A stretch of DNA of 64,000 nt from an uncultured Flavobacteriaceae bacterium (GTDB lineage: Bacteria; Bacteroidota; Bacteroidia; Flavobacteriales; Flavobacteriaceae), in NCBI GenBank assembly GCA_938073895.1, contig CALJFB010000010.1:62001-126000 (forward strand), in the 5' to 3' direction. The translations under genes and the position numbers were made by a program. Positions 1-10,043 of the stretch are shown piece by piece. Under the pieces are notes generated by a model. It was not told the DNA's origin. It worked only from the letters and a program-made list of their open reading frames with translations, and did no database searches. Numbering within the stretch: the first letter of the stretch is position 1; every line of letters starts with the position of its first letter.

Positions 1-1036
1 GAACTCTTTCTGCAGATGCATTTCCTCTTTTTACGCTATAACTGGCTTTACTAATAGCTTTTGCAGGTTCTAATATTTGGTAAGCTAATGCCATAAACCC
101 AATAAATGATCCACCAGTCAAGGTGCCTTCTATGAGTACCATATGTCCACCAAACCATAATAATGTTGCAATTGTAACAACTCCTAAAAATTCGCTTGTT
201 GGAGATGCTAAGTTTTGTCTATTCATTAAAGCATTATTATAACCAAATAATCTTTGAGTAGACGATTTAAAGGTTTTAAAAAATCTGTTTTCGGCGTTAT
301 AACTCTTAATTATTTTTAATCCTTGTATGCTTTCTTCTAAAATTGATAAGTATACACCTCTTTCTTTTTGAGCTAACTCAGACTGTTTTCTTAATTTTTT
401 TCCAATAGCAGATATTATTAATCCTGATATTGGAATAAAAATAAATACAAATAAAGTTAACTTAACACTTAAAAAAAGCATTGCAATTATTGCAAAAACA
501 ATGGTTAAAGGTTCTCTAATTAAAAGTTCTAAAATAGATAAAAATGAATACTGAACTTCTCCAACATCTGATACGACTCTAGAAATAACATCTCCTTTTC
601 TTTTTTCCGAAAAATAGGCTATTGGTAGTGTAACTATTTTATTAAATAATTCGTTTCTAATGTCTTTTAATAGTCCGTTTCTTAGAAATGTTATAAAATA
701 TAGAGCTAAATAACCAAAGAAATTTTTAAGTAGAAATAAAGAAATAATAATGGTTACCATAAAAAACAATGTGCTTTCAGCGCCATCATTTGCTAGTTTG
801 GATGTTATTGTATAGTTAAAATAGTCTGATAAAAAATCTTTTAAACCACTAAGTTCTGTATAAACAGGCTTAGTCTTAATTTGTGTGTTTTTGTCAAATA
901 TTACATTAATCATTGGTATTAAAGATACCATTGCTAGCGTACTAAATAGTGCATAAAACACATTACAAATAACATTTAATACCGCATATTTTTTATAAGG
1001 TAATGCGTACTTAAGAATTTTTTTTAAATAATCCAT
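1..1036 (-). CDS. ABC transporter ATP-binding/permease protein (MsbA-like), transmembrane part only; 3' end outside window
   Basis: Reverse-strand frame from ATG at 1034-1036 reads MDYLKKILKYALPYKKYAVLNVICN...KNFFGYLALYFITFLRNGLLKDIRNELFNKIVTLPIAYFSEKRKGDVISRVVSDVGEVQ..., a typical ABC exporter TMD; open to window edge. Confidence 0.85.
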   Translation of the reverse strand, partial: MDYLKKILKYALPYKKYAVLNVICNVFYALFSTLAMVSLIPMINVIFDKNTQIKTKPVYTELSGLKDFLSDYFNYTITSKLANDGAESTLFFMVTIIISLFLLKNFFGYLALYFITFLRNGLLKDIRNELFNKIVTLPIAYFSEKRKGDVISRVVSDVGEVQYSFLSILELLIREPLTIVFAIIAMLFLSVKLTLFVFIFIPISGLIISAIGKKLRKQSELAQKERGVYLSILEESIQGLKIIKSYNAENRFFKTFKSSTQRLFGYNNALMNRQNLASPTSEFLGVVTIATLLWFGGHMVLIEGTLTGGSFIGFMALAYQILEPAKAISKASYSVKRGNASAERV

Positions 1037-2755
1037 TTAATTTAGCTTCAAGTCTGTTAAAATAGCTTTAATTTTTTGATCTAATATGTTTTCAGTATTA
1101 GAAAAATGAGCTATTGTATTTAGTGTTGTATTTACGCTAACGTAAAATTTTATTTTTGGTTCTGTACCACTTGGTCTTAATGCTATTTTACTACCATTTT
1201 CTGTGTAGTAAATTAAGACATTAGATTTTGGAATATCTAATATGTTTTCTTCATTTATTTGAAGGTTTTTTGAGATAGATAATTGGTAATCTTCAATTAG
1301 TACCACTTTTTCTCCTGCAATTTCTTTTAGTGGATTTTCTCGAGCATCTATCATCATTTGTTTGATTTCGTTTGCGCCTTCAATTCCTTTTTTAGTTAAT
1401 GCAACTAAATGTTCTTTATAAAATCCGTGTTTTTTATAAAGTTTTAAAAGCATTTCATATACGGAACTATTGTTTGCTTTTGCATGTGCTGCAATTTCAC
1501 AAGCTAATAGGGCAGAAGTGTTGGCGTCTTTATCTCTAACAAAATCACCAACCATAAAACCAAAACTTTCTTCTCCGCCACCAATAAAGTGCTGGTTTGG
1601 AAAGTCTTTAATCATTTTTGCAATCCATTTAAAACCGGTTAATCCAATTTTATAATCTACATTATAAGCGTTTGCTAATTCTTGCATCATTGGAGTAGAT
1701 ACAATGGTACTTGCTATAAATGGTTCGTTTTTGTTGTTTTTATAATTTTGAAGTAAAAAATCTGTCATTAAAACCATTGTTTGGTTTCCGTTTAACAGAA
1801 TTAATTCATTATTTGTATTTCTAACAGCAACACCAAGTCTATCGCTATCTGGATCTGTTCCAATAACAATATCAGCACTTTTTTCTTGCGCTAATTTTAA
1901 AGCTAATTTTAGAGCTTCAGGTTCTTCTGGGTTTGGCGATTTAACAGTTGGGAAATCGCCGTTAGGTTCGCGTTGTTCTTCAACTATATGTACGTTATGA
2001 TATCCAGCTCTTTTTAAGGTTTCTGGAATTGTAGTAATTGCAGTTCCGTGTAAAGGTGTAAAAACAATGTTAAGATTTTTTCTGGCTTCATTTGTAGTAA
2101 AACTTCCATTTTTAACAGAGGCATTTATAAATACATTGTCTATTTTTTTGCCTATAATCTCTATTAAATCTGTATTTGCTTCAAATTTAATTTGGCTATA
2201 ATCTAAGTTGTTAATTAGGTTAATTATAGCATTGTCTTGTGGTGGAACTAATTGTCCGCCATCTTCCCAATATACTTTGTATCCATTATATTCTGGTGGA
2301 TTATGAGAAGCTGTTAAAACAATACCACATTGACAATTTAAATATTTTAATGCAAAAGATAATTCTGGAGTAGGACGTAAGTCTTCAAATAAAAAGACTT
2401 TAATTCCATTTGCAGAAAATACGTTAGCTACAATTTGAGCTAAGCTTTTACTATTATGTCTACAATCAAAAGCAATAGCAACCTTTAGCTCTTTATTAGG
2501 AAAACATTGGTGTAAGTAATTGCTTAAACCTTGTGTGTTTTTTCCTAAGGTATATTGGTTAATTCTATTGGTTCCTACGCCCATAATTCCGCGCATTCCA
2601 CCAGTACCAAACTCTAAGTCTTTATAAAAAGCGTCTTCAAGCGTTTTTACGTCTGTAGTTTGTAGCTTTTTTATAGTATTTTGAGTCTCTTTATCAAAAG
2701 TTGGACTTAACCAATTATTAATGCGTTCTTGCAAAGAATGGCTTAATTGCGTCAT
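1037..2755 (-). CDS. phospho-sugar mutase (phosphoglucomutase/phosphomannomutase)
   Basis: 572 aa; [30 protein letters not shown] active-site serine loop, [10 protein letters not shown] metal loop, [12 protein letters not shown]. Confidence 0.93.
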   Translation of the reverse strand: MTQLSHSLQERINNWLSPTFDKETQNTIKKLQTTDVKTLEDAFYKDLEFGTGGMRGIMGVGTNRINQYTLGKNTQGLSNYLHQCFPNKELKVAIAFDCRHNSKSLAQIVANVFSANGIKVFLFEDLRPTPELSFALKYLNCQCGIVLTASHNPPEYNGYKVYWEDGGQLVPPQDNAIINLINNLDYSQIKFEANTDLIEIIGKKIDNVFINASVKNGSFTTNEARKNLNIVFTPLHGTAITTIPETLKRAGYHNVHIVEEQREPNGDFPTVKSPNPEEPEALKLALKLAQEKSADIVIGTDPDSDRLGVAVRNTNNELILLNGNQTMVLMTDFLLQNYKNNKNEPFIASTIVSTPMMQELANAYNVDYKIGLTGFKWIAKMIKDFPNQHFIGGGEESFGFMVGDFVRDKDANTSALLACEIAAHAKANNSSVYEMLLKLYKKHGFYKEHLVALTKKGIEGANEIKQMMIDARENPLKEIAGEKVVLIEDYQLSISKNLQINEENILDIPKSNVLIYYTENGSKIALRPSGTEPKIKFYVSVNTTLNTIAHFSNTENILDQKIKAILTDLKLN

Positions 2756-2803
2756 AAAATTATGTAATTGAAGTGCTAAAATACGAAATTAGAAAACGAC
2801 TTC

Positions 2804-3751
2804 TTAAAAGTTTAATTCTTCGTTAACTAAATAGCGTTTAGAGTCTTTTTTTGTTCTTAGAATAAGTTCGCCTAAAAAACCTGCTATAAAAAACTGTGTT
2901 CCTAAAAGCATTGTGGTTAAAGCAATAAAAAATTGCGGTCTTTCGGTAATTAGTCGGCCATAAGGATTAAAAAACATTTTGTCTATACCAAGGTAAATAG
3001 TAAAAATAAACCCAACAAATAGCATAATAACACCTAAAGCGCCAAATAAGTGCATTGGTCTTTTACCAAATCTAGATAAAAACCAAATGGTAATTAAATC
3101 TAAAAAGCCATTAACAAAACGTTCTGCACCAAATTTTGTTTCGCCATACTTTCTAGCTTGATGTAAAACTACTTTTTCTCCAATCTTAATAAAACCAGCA
3201 TTTTTAGCTAAAACAGGAATATATCTGTGCATTTCGCCATTTACATCTATGTGTTTTACAACAGCATTTTTGTAGGCTTTTAGTCCGCAATTAAAATCGT
3301 TTAATTGTACGCCAGATGTTTTACGAGCAGCCCAATTAAAGAGTTTAGATGGTAAGTTTTTTGTTAATTTATTATCGTAACGTTTCTTCTTCCAACCAGA
3401 AATTAGATCAAAACCATCTTTAATAATAAGGTTATAAAGTTCTGGAATTTCTTCTGGATTGTCTTGTAAATCCGCATCCATAGTAATTATTACATCGCCT
3501 ATAGCTTTTTTAAAACCAGCGTGTAAGGCTTGAGATTTCCCAAAATTCTTTAAAAAGCGAATGCCTTTTACGTTAGGATTTGTAGTACTTAAAGTAGAAA
3601 TTATATTCCAAGATGTGTCTGTGCTTCCATCGTCTATAAAAATAATTTCATATAAAAAACGATTGGACTGCATAACTCTTGCAATCCAATCGTGAAGCTC
3701 TAAGAGCGATTCTTCTTCGTTAAGTAGTGGTATAACTACTGATATATTCAT
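2804..3751 (-). CDS. glycosyltransferase family 2 (DPM1/ArnC-like) with C-terminal TM helices
   Basis: MNISVVIPLLNEEESL, FIDDGSTD, MDADLQDNPEEIP; two C-terminal TM segments. Confidence 0.9.
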   Translation of the reverse strand: MNISVVIPLLNEEESLLELHDWIARVMQSNRFLYEIIFIDDGSTDTSWNIISTLSTTNPNVKGIRFLKNFGKSQALHAGFKKAIGDVIITMDADLQDNPEEIPELYNLIIKDGFDLISGWKKKRYDNKLTKNLPSKLFNWAARKTSGVQLNDFNCGLKAYKNAVVKHIDVNGEMHRYIPVLAKNAGFIKIGEKVVLHQARKYGETKFGAERFVNGFLDLITIWFLSRFGKRPMHLFGALGVIMLFVGFIFTIYLGIDKMFFNPYGRLITERPQFFIALTTMLLGTQFFIAGFLGELILRTKKDSKRYLVNEELNF

Positions 3752-3797
3752 TTTTGTGATTTGATATATTTACTCCAAAGATAAAATTTTTATTGAT

Positions 3798-4322
3798 TTA
3801 TTCTTCAGTCTTCTTAATAATTAAAGAAGAGATTAAACCTACAATACTATATCCTATTAATTGAAATACTAAAGATTGTAAAATGTTTTCAATAGAATAC
3901 ATGTTATCTTGTTTCTCAAATTCTTCAGCTACAATTGCAATTGCCTTACTATCTGCACCATAATCTTTCATCATGTTAATTTGCTTTTCCATAATAATTT
4001 CTTTTAATGTATTTGCAGCTTCAGGATCTACAAAGTTAAAAATAACAATGTAAACTAAAGAGCTAATTAACAACCCAATTAGTAATGTTATAAAAAACGC
4101 AGTAAAAGCATTTTTAAAAGATATAAATCCATTTTGTACTTTTTTTACAGCAATAGATGCGTAAACAGAAACGCCTAAAACTAAAATTAGTAAACCTATT
4201 CCAACATAAGTATTAGCTATTAACTCAATGTCTATTGAGTAACATGCTGCGGTTACAACTGCTAAAGCTATTCCTAAATAAAGACCGTAATTTGCTGCAA
4301 TTTCTTTAATTGATTTTTCCAT
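3798..4322 (-). CDS. DUF4199-like membrane protein
   Basis: ORF 3798..4364; likely start at internal Met (MEKSIKEIAANYGLYLG, 4322). Four predicted TM segments. Confidence 0.7.
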   Translation of the reverse strand: MEKSIKEIAANYGLYLGIALAVVTAACYSIDIELIANTYVGIGLLILVLGVSVYASIAVKKVQNGFISFKNAFTAFFITLLIGLLISSLVYIVIFNFVDPEAANTLKEIIMEKQINMMKDYGADSKAIAIVAEEFEKQDNMYSIENILQSLVFQLIGYSIVGLISSLIIKKTEE

Positions 4323-4413
4323 AATTTCTAATTGTATTAAGTTGATTTGTTTGTTAGTCTGCAAGGTATTAAATATGTTACAAATAAAAAGTAATTTTTT
4401 TTTTACAAAAAGG

Positions 4414-4443
4414 TTGCAGTTTTATAAAAAATATGTAGATTTG
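4414..4443 (+). promoter_or_regulatory. Bacteroidetes-type promoter for rpmE2
   Basis: TTG (4414-4416), 19 nt, then TAGATTTG (4436-4443); fits the -33 TTTG / -7 TAnnTTTG consensus. Confidence 0.55.
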
Positions 4444-4480
4444 CACCTCAAAATACAATACAATTTTAAAGCATAAAGCG

Positions 4481-4732
4481 ATGAGAAAAGATATACATCC
4501 AGAAAATTATAGATTAGTAGCATTTAAAGACATGTCTAACGACGATGTTTTTTTAACTAAATCTACTGCAAACACGAAAGAAACTTTAGAGGTTGATGGT
4601 GTTGAATATCCTTTAATTAAAATGGAAATTTCAAGAACGTCTCATCCATTTTACACTGGTAAATCTAAATTAATAGATACAGCTGGTCGTATTGACAAGT
4701 TCAAAACGAAATACGCAAAATTCAAAAAATAA
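4481..4732 (+). CDS. rpmE2: 50S ribosomal protein L31 type B
   Basis: [29 protein letters not shown]...[35 protein letters not shown]; no zinc-binding CxxC. Confidence 0.95.
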   Translation: MRKDIHPENYRLVAFKDMSNDDVFLTKSTANTKETLEVDGVEYPLIKMEISRTSHPFYTGKSKLIDTAGRIDKFKTKYAKFKK

Positions 4733-4753
4733 TATTTATTATAATATTTTATT

Positions 4754-4791
4754 AAAAGCCTTTTAGTTTATCTGAAAGGCTTTTTTTTATT
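4754..4791 (+). terminator. Rho-independent terminator after rpmE2
   Basis: aaagcctttt-agtttatct-gaaaggctttttttt. Confidence 0.7.
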
Positions 4792-4843
4792 CTATATAAT
4801 TAAATTACTTTTGAAACACAATTAACTTTAAATAGTTTTTAAA

Positions 4844-6019
4844 ATGAATTACATTCTTTTTGATGGCGAAAACCGCAACAACTTATTGCCTTTTACATAC
4901 ACAAGACCAGTTGCAGATATTAGAATAGGTATTTTAACTATTCGCGAGAAATGGGAGCAATTCCTTAACTCTACAACAACATCTGTTACAGAAGAATACT
5001 TATCTGATAAGTTTCCAATGGTAGAGTTAGAGCAAAATGTTATGCTAAATGCATCTTATTGTCCAAATGAAGCTTTAGTTGAAATGGTGCTTAATCTAAA
5101 AGAAAATCAAGCTATTTTTAAAGACGAAGATGTTATTGCATTTTTTACAAAAGACACACAAGACGACATTAATTTGGATGCTTATGAAGCTCTAGAGTTT
5201 AATGAAGATCTTATTACTGTAAAGCAAACTTGGGATATTTTTTCTAAAAATGAAGCTGCCATAAAAGCCGATTTTAATTTTTTAACTAAAGATCGTGTTT
5301 CAGAGCCAATTCCTAAAAGTAATAATATTATTGCTCCAGAAAATATTTTTATAGAAGAAGGCGCAAAAGTAGAGTTTGCAACTTTAAATGCAAGTTCTGG
5401 ACCAATTTATATTGGTAAAGATGCCGAAATTATGGAAGGTAGTTTAGTGCGTGGACCATTGGCTTTATGCAATAATGGTGTTTTAAAATTAGGCGCTAAA
5501 ATTTACGGCGCTACTACAATTGGACCATACAGTAAGGTTGGTGGAGAAGTTAGTAATTCTGTTTTATTTGGATATTCTAACAAAGGCCACGACGGATTTT
5601 TAGGAAATTCTGTACTTGGCGAATGGTGTAATTTGGGTGCAGACACTAATAATTCTAATCTTAAAAATAATTACGTAGAGGTAAAGCTTTGGAATTACCA
5701 AGCCAATCGTTTTACTAAAACAGGCTTGCAATTTTGTGGTTTAATTATGGGAGATCATAGTAAAACAGGAATTAATACAATGTTTAATACAGGAACCGTA
5801 GTTGGAGTAAATGCTAATATTTTTGGAAGTGGTTTTCCAAGAAACTTTGTACCAAGCTATTCTTGGGGTGGCGCAAACGGATTTATTACCTATTTAACAC
5901 GTAAAGCTTTCGAGGTTGCTAAAGTGGTAATGTCCAGACGTAAAATTGAGTTTACTGCTCAAGACGAAGCTATTTTAACCCACGTTTTTGAAGAAACTAA
6001 GCAGTTTAGAAAAGATTAG
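4844..6019 (+). CDS. GlmU-family protein / putative sugar nucleotidyltransferase with left-handed beta-helix acyltransferase domain (Bacteroidetes type)
   Basis: MNYILFDGENRNNLLPFTYTRPVADIRIGILTIREKW N-terminus; hexapeptide-repeat C-terminus (IYIGKDAEIMEGSLVRGPLALCNNGVLKLGAKIYGATTIGPYSKVGGEVSNSVLFG). Confidence 0.85.
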   Translation: MNYILFDGENRNNLLPFTYTRPVADIRIGILTIREKWEQFLNSTTTSVTEEYLSDKFPMVELEQNVMLNASYCPNEALVEMVLNLKENQAIFKDEDVIAFFTKDTQDDINLDAYEALEFNEDLITVKQTWDIFSKNEAAIKADFNFLTKDRVSEPIPKSNNIIAPENIFIEEGAKVEFATLNASSGPIYIGKDAEIMEGSLVRGPLALCNNGVLKLGAKIYGATTIGPYSKVGGEVSNSVLFGYSNKGHDGFLGNSVLGEWCNLGADTNNSNLKNNYVEVKLWNYQANRFTKTGLQFCGLIMGDHSKTGINTMFNTGTVVGVNANIFGSGFPRNFVPSYSWGGANGFITYLTRKAFEVAKVVMSRRKIEFTAQDEAILTHVFEETKQFRKD

Positions 6020-6287
6020 GTTTTTTTATGTTGATTTGAGTCTTGTTTAATCTTTAATTCTAGTTTTGTATAACAGAATCTAATGATTAGTAGCTTATAA
6101 TCAATAACTAAGAGCCAATATTTGGTATTAAGGTCTTAAAATAACGATTTTAGTTTCTTTAAATTAAATCTATTTCAGTTTTCCATAAACAACTAAGATT
6201 AAAGAATTAAATTCTTAAAATAATATTAACTTATGAAGTTTATAGCTCTTTTGAATTACTAATTAAAGACTGTTTATTAAATATTTT

Positions 6288-7889
6288 TTATCTTTTACTA
6301 ACATTTTTAAGCTCCAATAAGTTAATTGGATTTATACCTAAGCCATAAACGTTTTTACGTGTAAATCTTACCACTTCATCATAAAATAAAGGTACAATTG
6401 GAGATTTACTCATTACTAAAGAGTCCATTTTTGTGTATAGAAGTTGTCTTTTAGAAACGTTGGTTTGGTTAAAAGCAGATTCGTAAAGGTTATCGAATTC
6501 TTCATTTTTAAAATGTGTGTAATTTGGACCATTTGGCGCAAAGTTTTTACTGTAATAAAGCGATAAATAATTTTCGGCATCTGGATAATCGGCAACCCAA
6601 CTTGCTCTAAATAAATCTAATTTACCATTAGCTTTCCCACTTTTTAATGCCGATGCTGGCATAACATCTATACTAATTATTAAACCTGTTTTCTGTAGTT
6701 CTCGTTGAATAAATTCGCAAAAACTTAAATAATTTCCTGTAGTAGTAATCGTTATTTTAGGATTTTTAATTCCTGTGGATTTAGAAAACTGACGAACTAA
6801 TTCTTTTGCTTTTTCAGGTTGGTACGTATATCCAATAGAACTCTTGTAGCCTGGCAATCCTTTTGGTATAAATCCACCATTTGCAGGAATTCCTATACCA
6901 TTTCTAAGATAAGTCATCATTTTTTTTCTATCAAAACCATAGTTTATGGCTTTTCTAAGTGTTGTAGATTGTATTTCTGTTAAATTGCTTTCCATATAAA
7001 ACGCTAAATATTCAGTATTTAGGTATGGACCACGAATCATATTTACATTTTTTTTGTAGTGTGGACGTAAGTTTCCGGTAGCAGTTAAAATATCATCTTT
7101 ATAAGATGCATCTAAACCAGAAACAAAATCTATATTTCCTTGAGCAAACTGTAAAAATTCGCTTTGCTTGTCTGGTAAAAAAGTAATAGCAACAGCTTCT
7201 AAATGTGGTAAGGATTTTCCGTTGTTATCTTTTTCGAAATAATTATGGTTTTTTCTAAAAACAAGTTTTATGTTTTCTTCCCAACGTTTAAACTTAAAAG
7301 GTCCAGTTCCAATAGGATGAGATCTAAATTCTGAGCCATAATGTTCTGTAATTTCTTTAGGAACAACACTACAATATTTCATAGTTAATAGTCCTAAAAA
7401 TGCAGGAAATGGTTGTTTTAGTTTTACTACAAAAGTAGAATCTGTAGTAGCGTAAAAATCATCTACTTTATTAAAAACCCACTGACCAGAAGATGCTATT
7501 TTTTTGTCTAAAACTCTATTAAAACTATATTCAAAATCTTTGGCAGTTACAGTTCTTGTGCTGTCTGTTCCAAATAATTGGTGTTTATGAAAAAACACAT
7601 CAGTTCTAAGGTTAAAGGTATAAGTTAATGCATTATCGCTAATTGTCCAATCTTTGGCAATACTTGCTTGCACATTTAAATTGTTATCCATTTGTACTAA
7701 ACCATTAAAAAGCTGGTTAGTAGCCCAAATATCTGCCAAGTCTTTAGCAAATGCTGGATCTAAAGACCCAATATTTTTATGTTCGTTATATCTAAAAACT
7801 GTGTTATTATTAACTTTAGTTTCTTCGGTTTTACACGAAAAAAAACTGGCTATAATACTAAGATATATGGTGAATTGTAATGTTTTCAT
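6288..7889 (-). CDS. ABC transporter substrate-binding lipoprotein, peptide/family 5
   Basis: Lipobox IIASFFSC; GSLDPAFAKDLADIWATNQLFNGLVQMD, YTFNLRTDVFFHKH, ATSPFKFKRW-like GTGPFKFKRWEEN; SBP_bac_5 pattern. Confidence 0.88.
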   Translation of the reverse strand: MKTLQFTIYLSIIASFFSCKTEETKVNNNTVFRYNEHKNIGSLDPAFAKDLADIWATNQLFNGLVQMDNNLNVQASIAKDWTISDNALTYTFNLRTDVFFHKHQLFGTDSTRTVTAKDFEYSFNRVLDKKIASSGQWVFNKVDDFYATTDSTFVVKLKQPFPAFLGLLTMKYCSVVPKEITEHYGSEFRSHPIGTGPFKFKRWEENIKLVFRKNHNYFEKDNNGKSLPHLEAVAITFLPDKQSEFLQFAQGNIDFVSGLDASYKDDILTATGNLRPHYKKNVNMIRGPYLNTEYLAFYMESNLTEIQSTTLRKAINYGFDRKKMMTYLRNGIGIPANGGFIPKGLPGYKSSIGYTYQPEKAKELVRQFSKSTGIKNPKITITTTGNYLSFCEFIQRELQKTGLIISIDVMPASALKSGKANGKLDLFRASWVADYPDAENYLSLYYSKNFAPNGPNYTHFKNEEFDNLYESAFNQTNVSKRQLLYTKMDSLVMSKSPIVPLFYDEVVRFTRKNVYGLGINPINLLELKNVSKR

Positions 7890-7949
7890 TTATAAAATTA
7901 GCCTTCTGGTAAAGCTTTCCTATTAGTTAATTTAATTAAAGCGTAAATC

Positions 7950-8054
7950 TTACGTGTCTATAGCGCAATCCATTAGTTTTCTGTAACCAAGCACTAAATC
8001 TTTATTTTTTAAAAAGACTTTTACTTTGGCAATACGTTGTTCTTTTAATGTCAT
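7950..8054 (-). other. Short 34-codon ORF; possible truncated gene remnant or microprotein
   Basis: ATG ACA TTA AAA ... GAC ACG TAA = MTLKEQRIAKVKVFLKNKDLVLGYRKLMDCAIDT*; below ORF-track cutoff; co-directional with 6288..7889. Confidence 0.35.
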
Positions 8055-8350
8055 AGTAAAAAATTATACACGCATAAATTGGGATTATTCCACTGTTTGT
8101 TTTGAATTACCGTAAAGAAACTGATGATTTTTTTTCTTTAAATGAAATATAAAAATCAAACATAGCCTAAGTTACGTTTTCTTTTTTTATTGAAATAGAA
8201 AGTAAAAAAGGGCATTTTATTGCCGTAATTTCAAATGAGTATTGGGATTATAATTTATGGTTTAAAAGTATTACGTAAATTTGCACTTTATATAATTGAA
8301 AACCAAGAAATGTAAGCCTTAAAACTTAATTGGTTTTTAGAATAAACGCT

Positions 8351-9664
8351 ATGGAACAAAAAAAAGTCGCTTTTTATACGTTAGGATGTAAACTAAATTT
8401 CTCTGAAACCTCTACAATTTCAAGAAATTTTAAAGATGAAGGATTTGCTCGTGTAGATTTTTCTGAAAAAGCCGACATTTATGTTATAAATACGTGTTCG
8501 GTTACAGAAAATGCAGACAAACGATTTAAAACTGTTGTAAAGCAAGCGCAAAAAGCTAATCCAGACGCTTTTGTAGCTGCAGTTGGTTGTTATGCGCAAT
8601 TAAAACCTCAAGAATTAGCAGATGTTAATGGTGTTGATTTGGTTTTAGGTGCTACTGAAAAATTTAAAATTACAGATTATATAAACGATTTGTCTAAAAA
8701 TGATATGGGCGAAGTCCACTCATGCGATATTGATGAAGCCGATTTTTACGTTGGAAGTTATTCTATTGGAGATAGAACTCGTGCTTTTCTTAAAGTTCAA
8801 GATGGTTGCGATTATAAATGTACGTATTGTACTATTCCATTGGCAAGAGGAATTTCTAGAAGCGATGAATTAGCTAATGTGGTTAAAAATGCCGAAGAAA
8901 TTTCTGCTAAAAATATAAAAGAAATTGTATTAACAGGCGTTAATATTGGAGATTATGGTAAAGGCGAATTTGGGAATAAAAAACACGAGCATACATTTTT
9001 AGAATTAGTACAAGCTTTAGATAAAGTAGAAGGAATAGAACGACTAAGAATATCATCTATAGAGCCAAATTTATTAAAGAACGAAACTATAGATGTTGTT
9101 AGTAAATCTCGTGCTTTTGTACCACATTTTCATATTCCATTGCAAAGTGGCCACAATGATATTTTAAAGCTAATGAAACGTAGATATATGCGAGAACTGT
9201 ATGTAGATCGTGTAGCTAAAATAAAAGAAGTTATGCCTCACGCTTGTATTGGCGTAGATGTTATAGTTGGTTTTCCTGGAGAAACCGACGAGCATTTCTT
9301 AGAAACCTACAACTTTTTAAATACGTTAGATATTTCTTATCTACACGTTTTTACCTATTCGGAACGAGATAATACAGAAGCTGCTAATTTTGAAAACGTA
9401 GTGCCTAAAAACGTAAGAACCAAACGTAGTAAAATGTTACGCGGTTTAAGTGTTAAATTACGAAGATCTTTTTACGAAAACCAATTAGGAACCAACAGAA
9501 GTGTCCTTTTTGAAGGCGAAAATAAAGAAGGTTACATTCATGGATTTACAGAGAATTACGTAAAAGTAAAATCGACTTGGAATCCAGAATTAGTAAACAC
9601 AATTCACAATGTTAATCTTACTAAAATTGACGATGATGGCTTGGTAAGGTTTGAGTTTGTTTAA
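8351..9664 (+). CDS. mtaB: tRNA (N6-L-threonylcarbamoyladenosine(37)-C2)-methylthiotransferase MtaB
   Basis: ORF 8330..9664, likely start MEQKKVAFYTLGCKLNFSET at 8351; radical SAM motif CDYKCTYCTIP; UPF0004 cysteines. Confidence 0.92.
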   Translation: MEQKKVAFYTLGCKLNFSETSTISRNFKDEGFARVDFSEKADIYVINTCSVTENADKRFKTVVKQAQKANPDAFVAAVGCYAQLKPQELADVNGVDLVLGATEKFKITDYINDLSKNDMGEVHSCDIDEADFYVGSYSIGDRTRAFLKVQDGCDYKCTYCTIPLARGISRSDELANVVKNAEEISAKNIKEIVLTGVNIGDYGKGEFGNKKHEHTFLELVQALDKVEGIERLRISSIEPNLLKNETIDVVSKSRAFVPHFHIPLQSGHNDILKLMKRRYMRELYVDRVAKIKEVMPHACIGVDVIVGFPGETDEHFLETYNFLNTLDISYLHVFTYSERDNTEAANFENVVPKNVRTKRSKMLRGLSVKLRRSFYENQLGTNRSVLFEGENKEGYIHGFTENYVKVKSTWNPELVNTIHNVNLTKIDDDGLVRFEFV

Positions 9665-9678
9665 ATTGTATTAAAGAA

Positions 9679-9924
9679 ATGGAAAATAAAATAAGCATTA
9701 AAGCTAAAGCTAGAATTTTAAATTATGTATTGTTTTTTTTAATTTTTCTAGTAATATGGGTAACCTTATATTTTGTGTTTGAGAACTTGGAAGATTCTTA
9801 TAAAGGAATGATTAGTGCTTTTGTTTCAGTAATTTTATCTCCTCGATTAAATGAGTACAAAACACAATCTGGATCTGGGTTACAATTAAAATGGATTTTT
9901 ATTAAGAAGGTTATTTCTTTGTAG
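9679..9924 (+). CDS. Small hypothetical membrane protein
   Basis: 81 aa with a long hydrophobic segment(LNYVLFFLIFLVIWVTLYFVF); 15 nt after mtaB. Confidence 0.6.
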   Translation: MENKISIKAKARILNYVLFFLIFLVIWVTLYFVFENLEDSYKGMISAFVSVILSPRLNEYKTQSGSGLQLKWIFIKKVISL

Positions 9925-9983
9925 AGCATTTAAAGCTTAATAATTTAAAGTCTTTTATATTATATGTAATTGGGTTTTATGAA

Positions 9984-10022
9984 AAAAAGCTTCAAATTTA
10001 TTTATAATTTGAAGCTTTTTAA
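9984..10022. terminator. Bidirectional hairpin terminator between convergent genes
   Basis: aaaaaagcttcaaatt-tatttat-aatttgaagcttttt. Confidence 0.75.
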
Positions 10023-10043
10023 ATTTAGTATAACGTCTAAAAA

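Noticed and set aside
1470-1655. Other antisense ORFs in the track (1470..1655, 20489..20716, 22026..22352, 23722..24009, 25282..25536, 26128..26322, 29494..29706, 29752..29949, 33088..33288, 40319..40549, 41323..41550, 41861..42052, 42293..42520, 53230..53442, 53607..53789, 56623..56907, 58330..58521)
   Set aside because: Each lies opposite or mostly opposite a well-supported gene and has no recognisable family motif or initiation context
7654-7926. Plus-strand 90-aa ORF
   Set aside because: Antisense to the start of the SBP lipoprotein; low-quality composition
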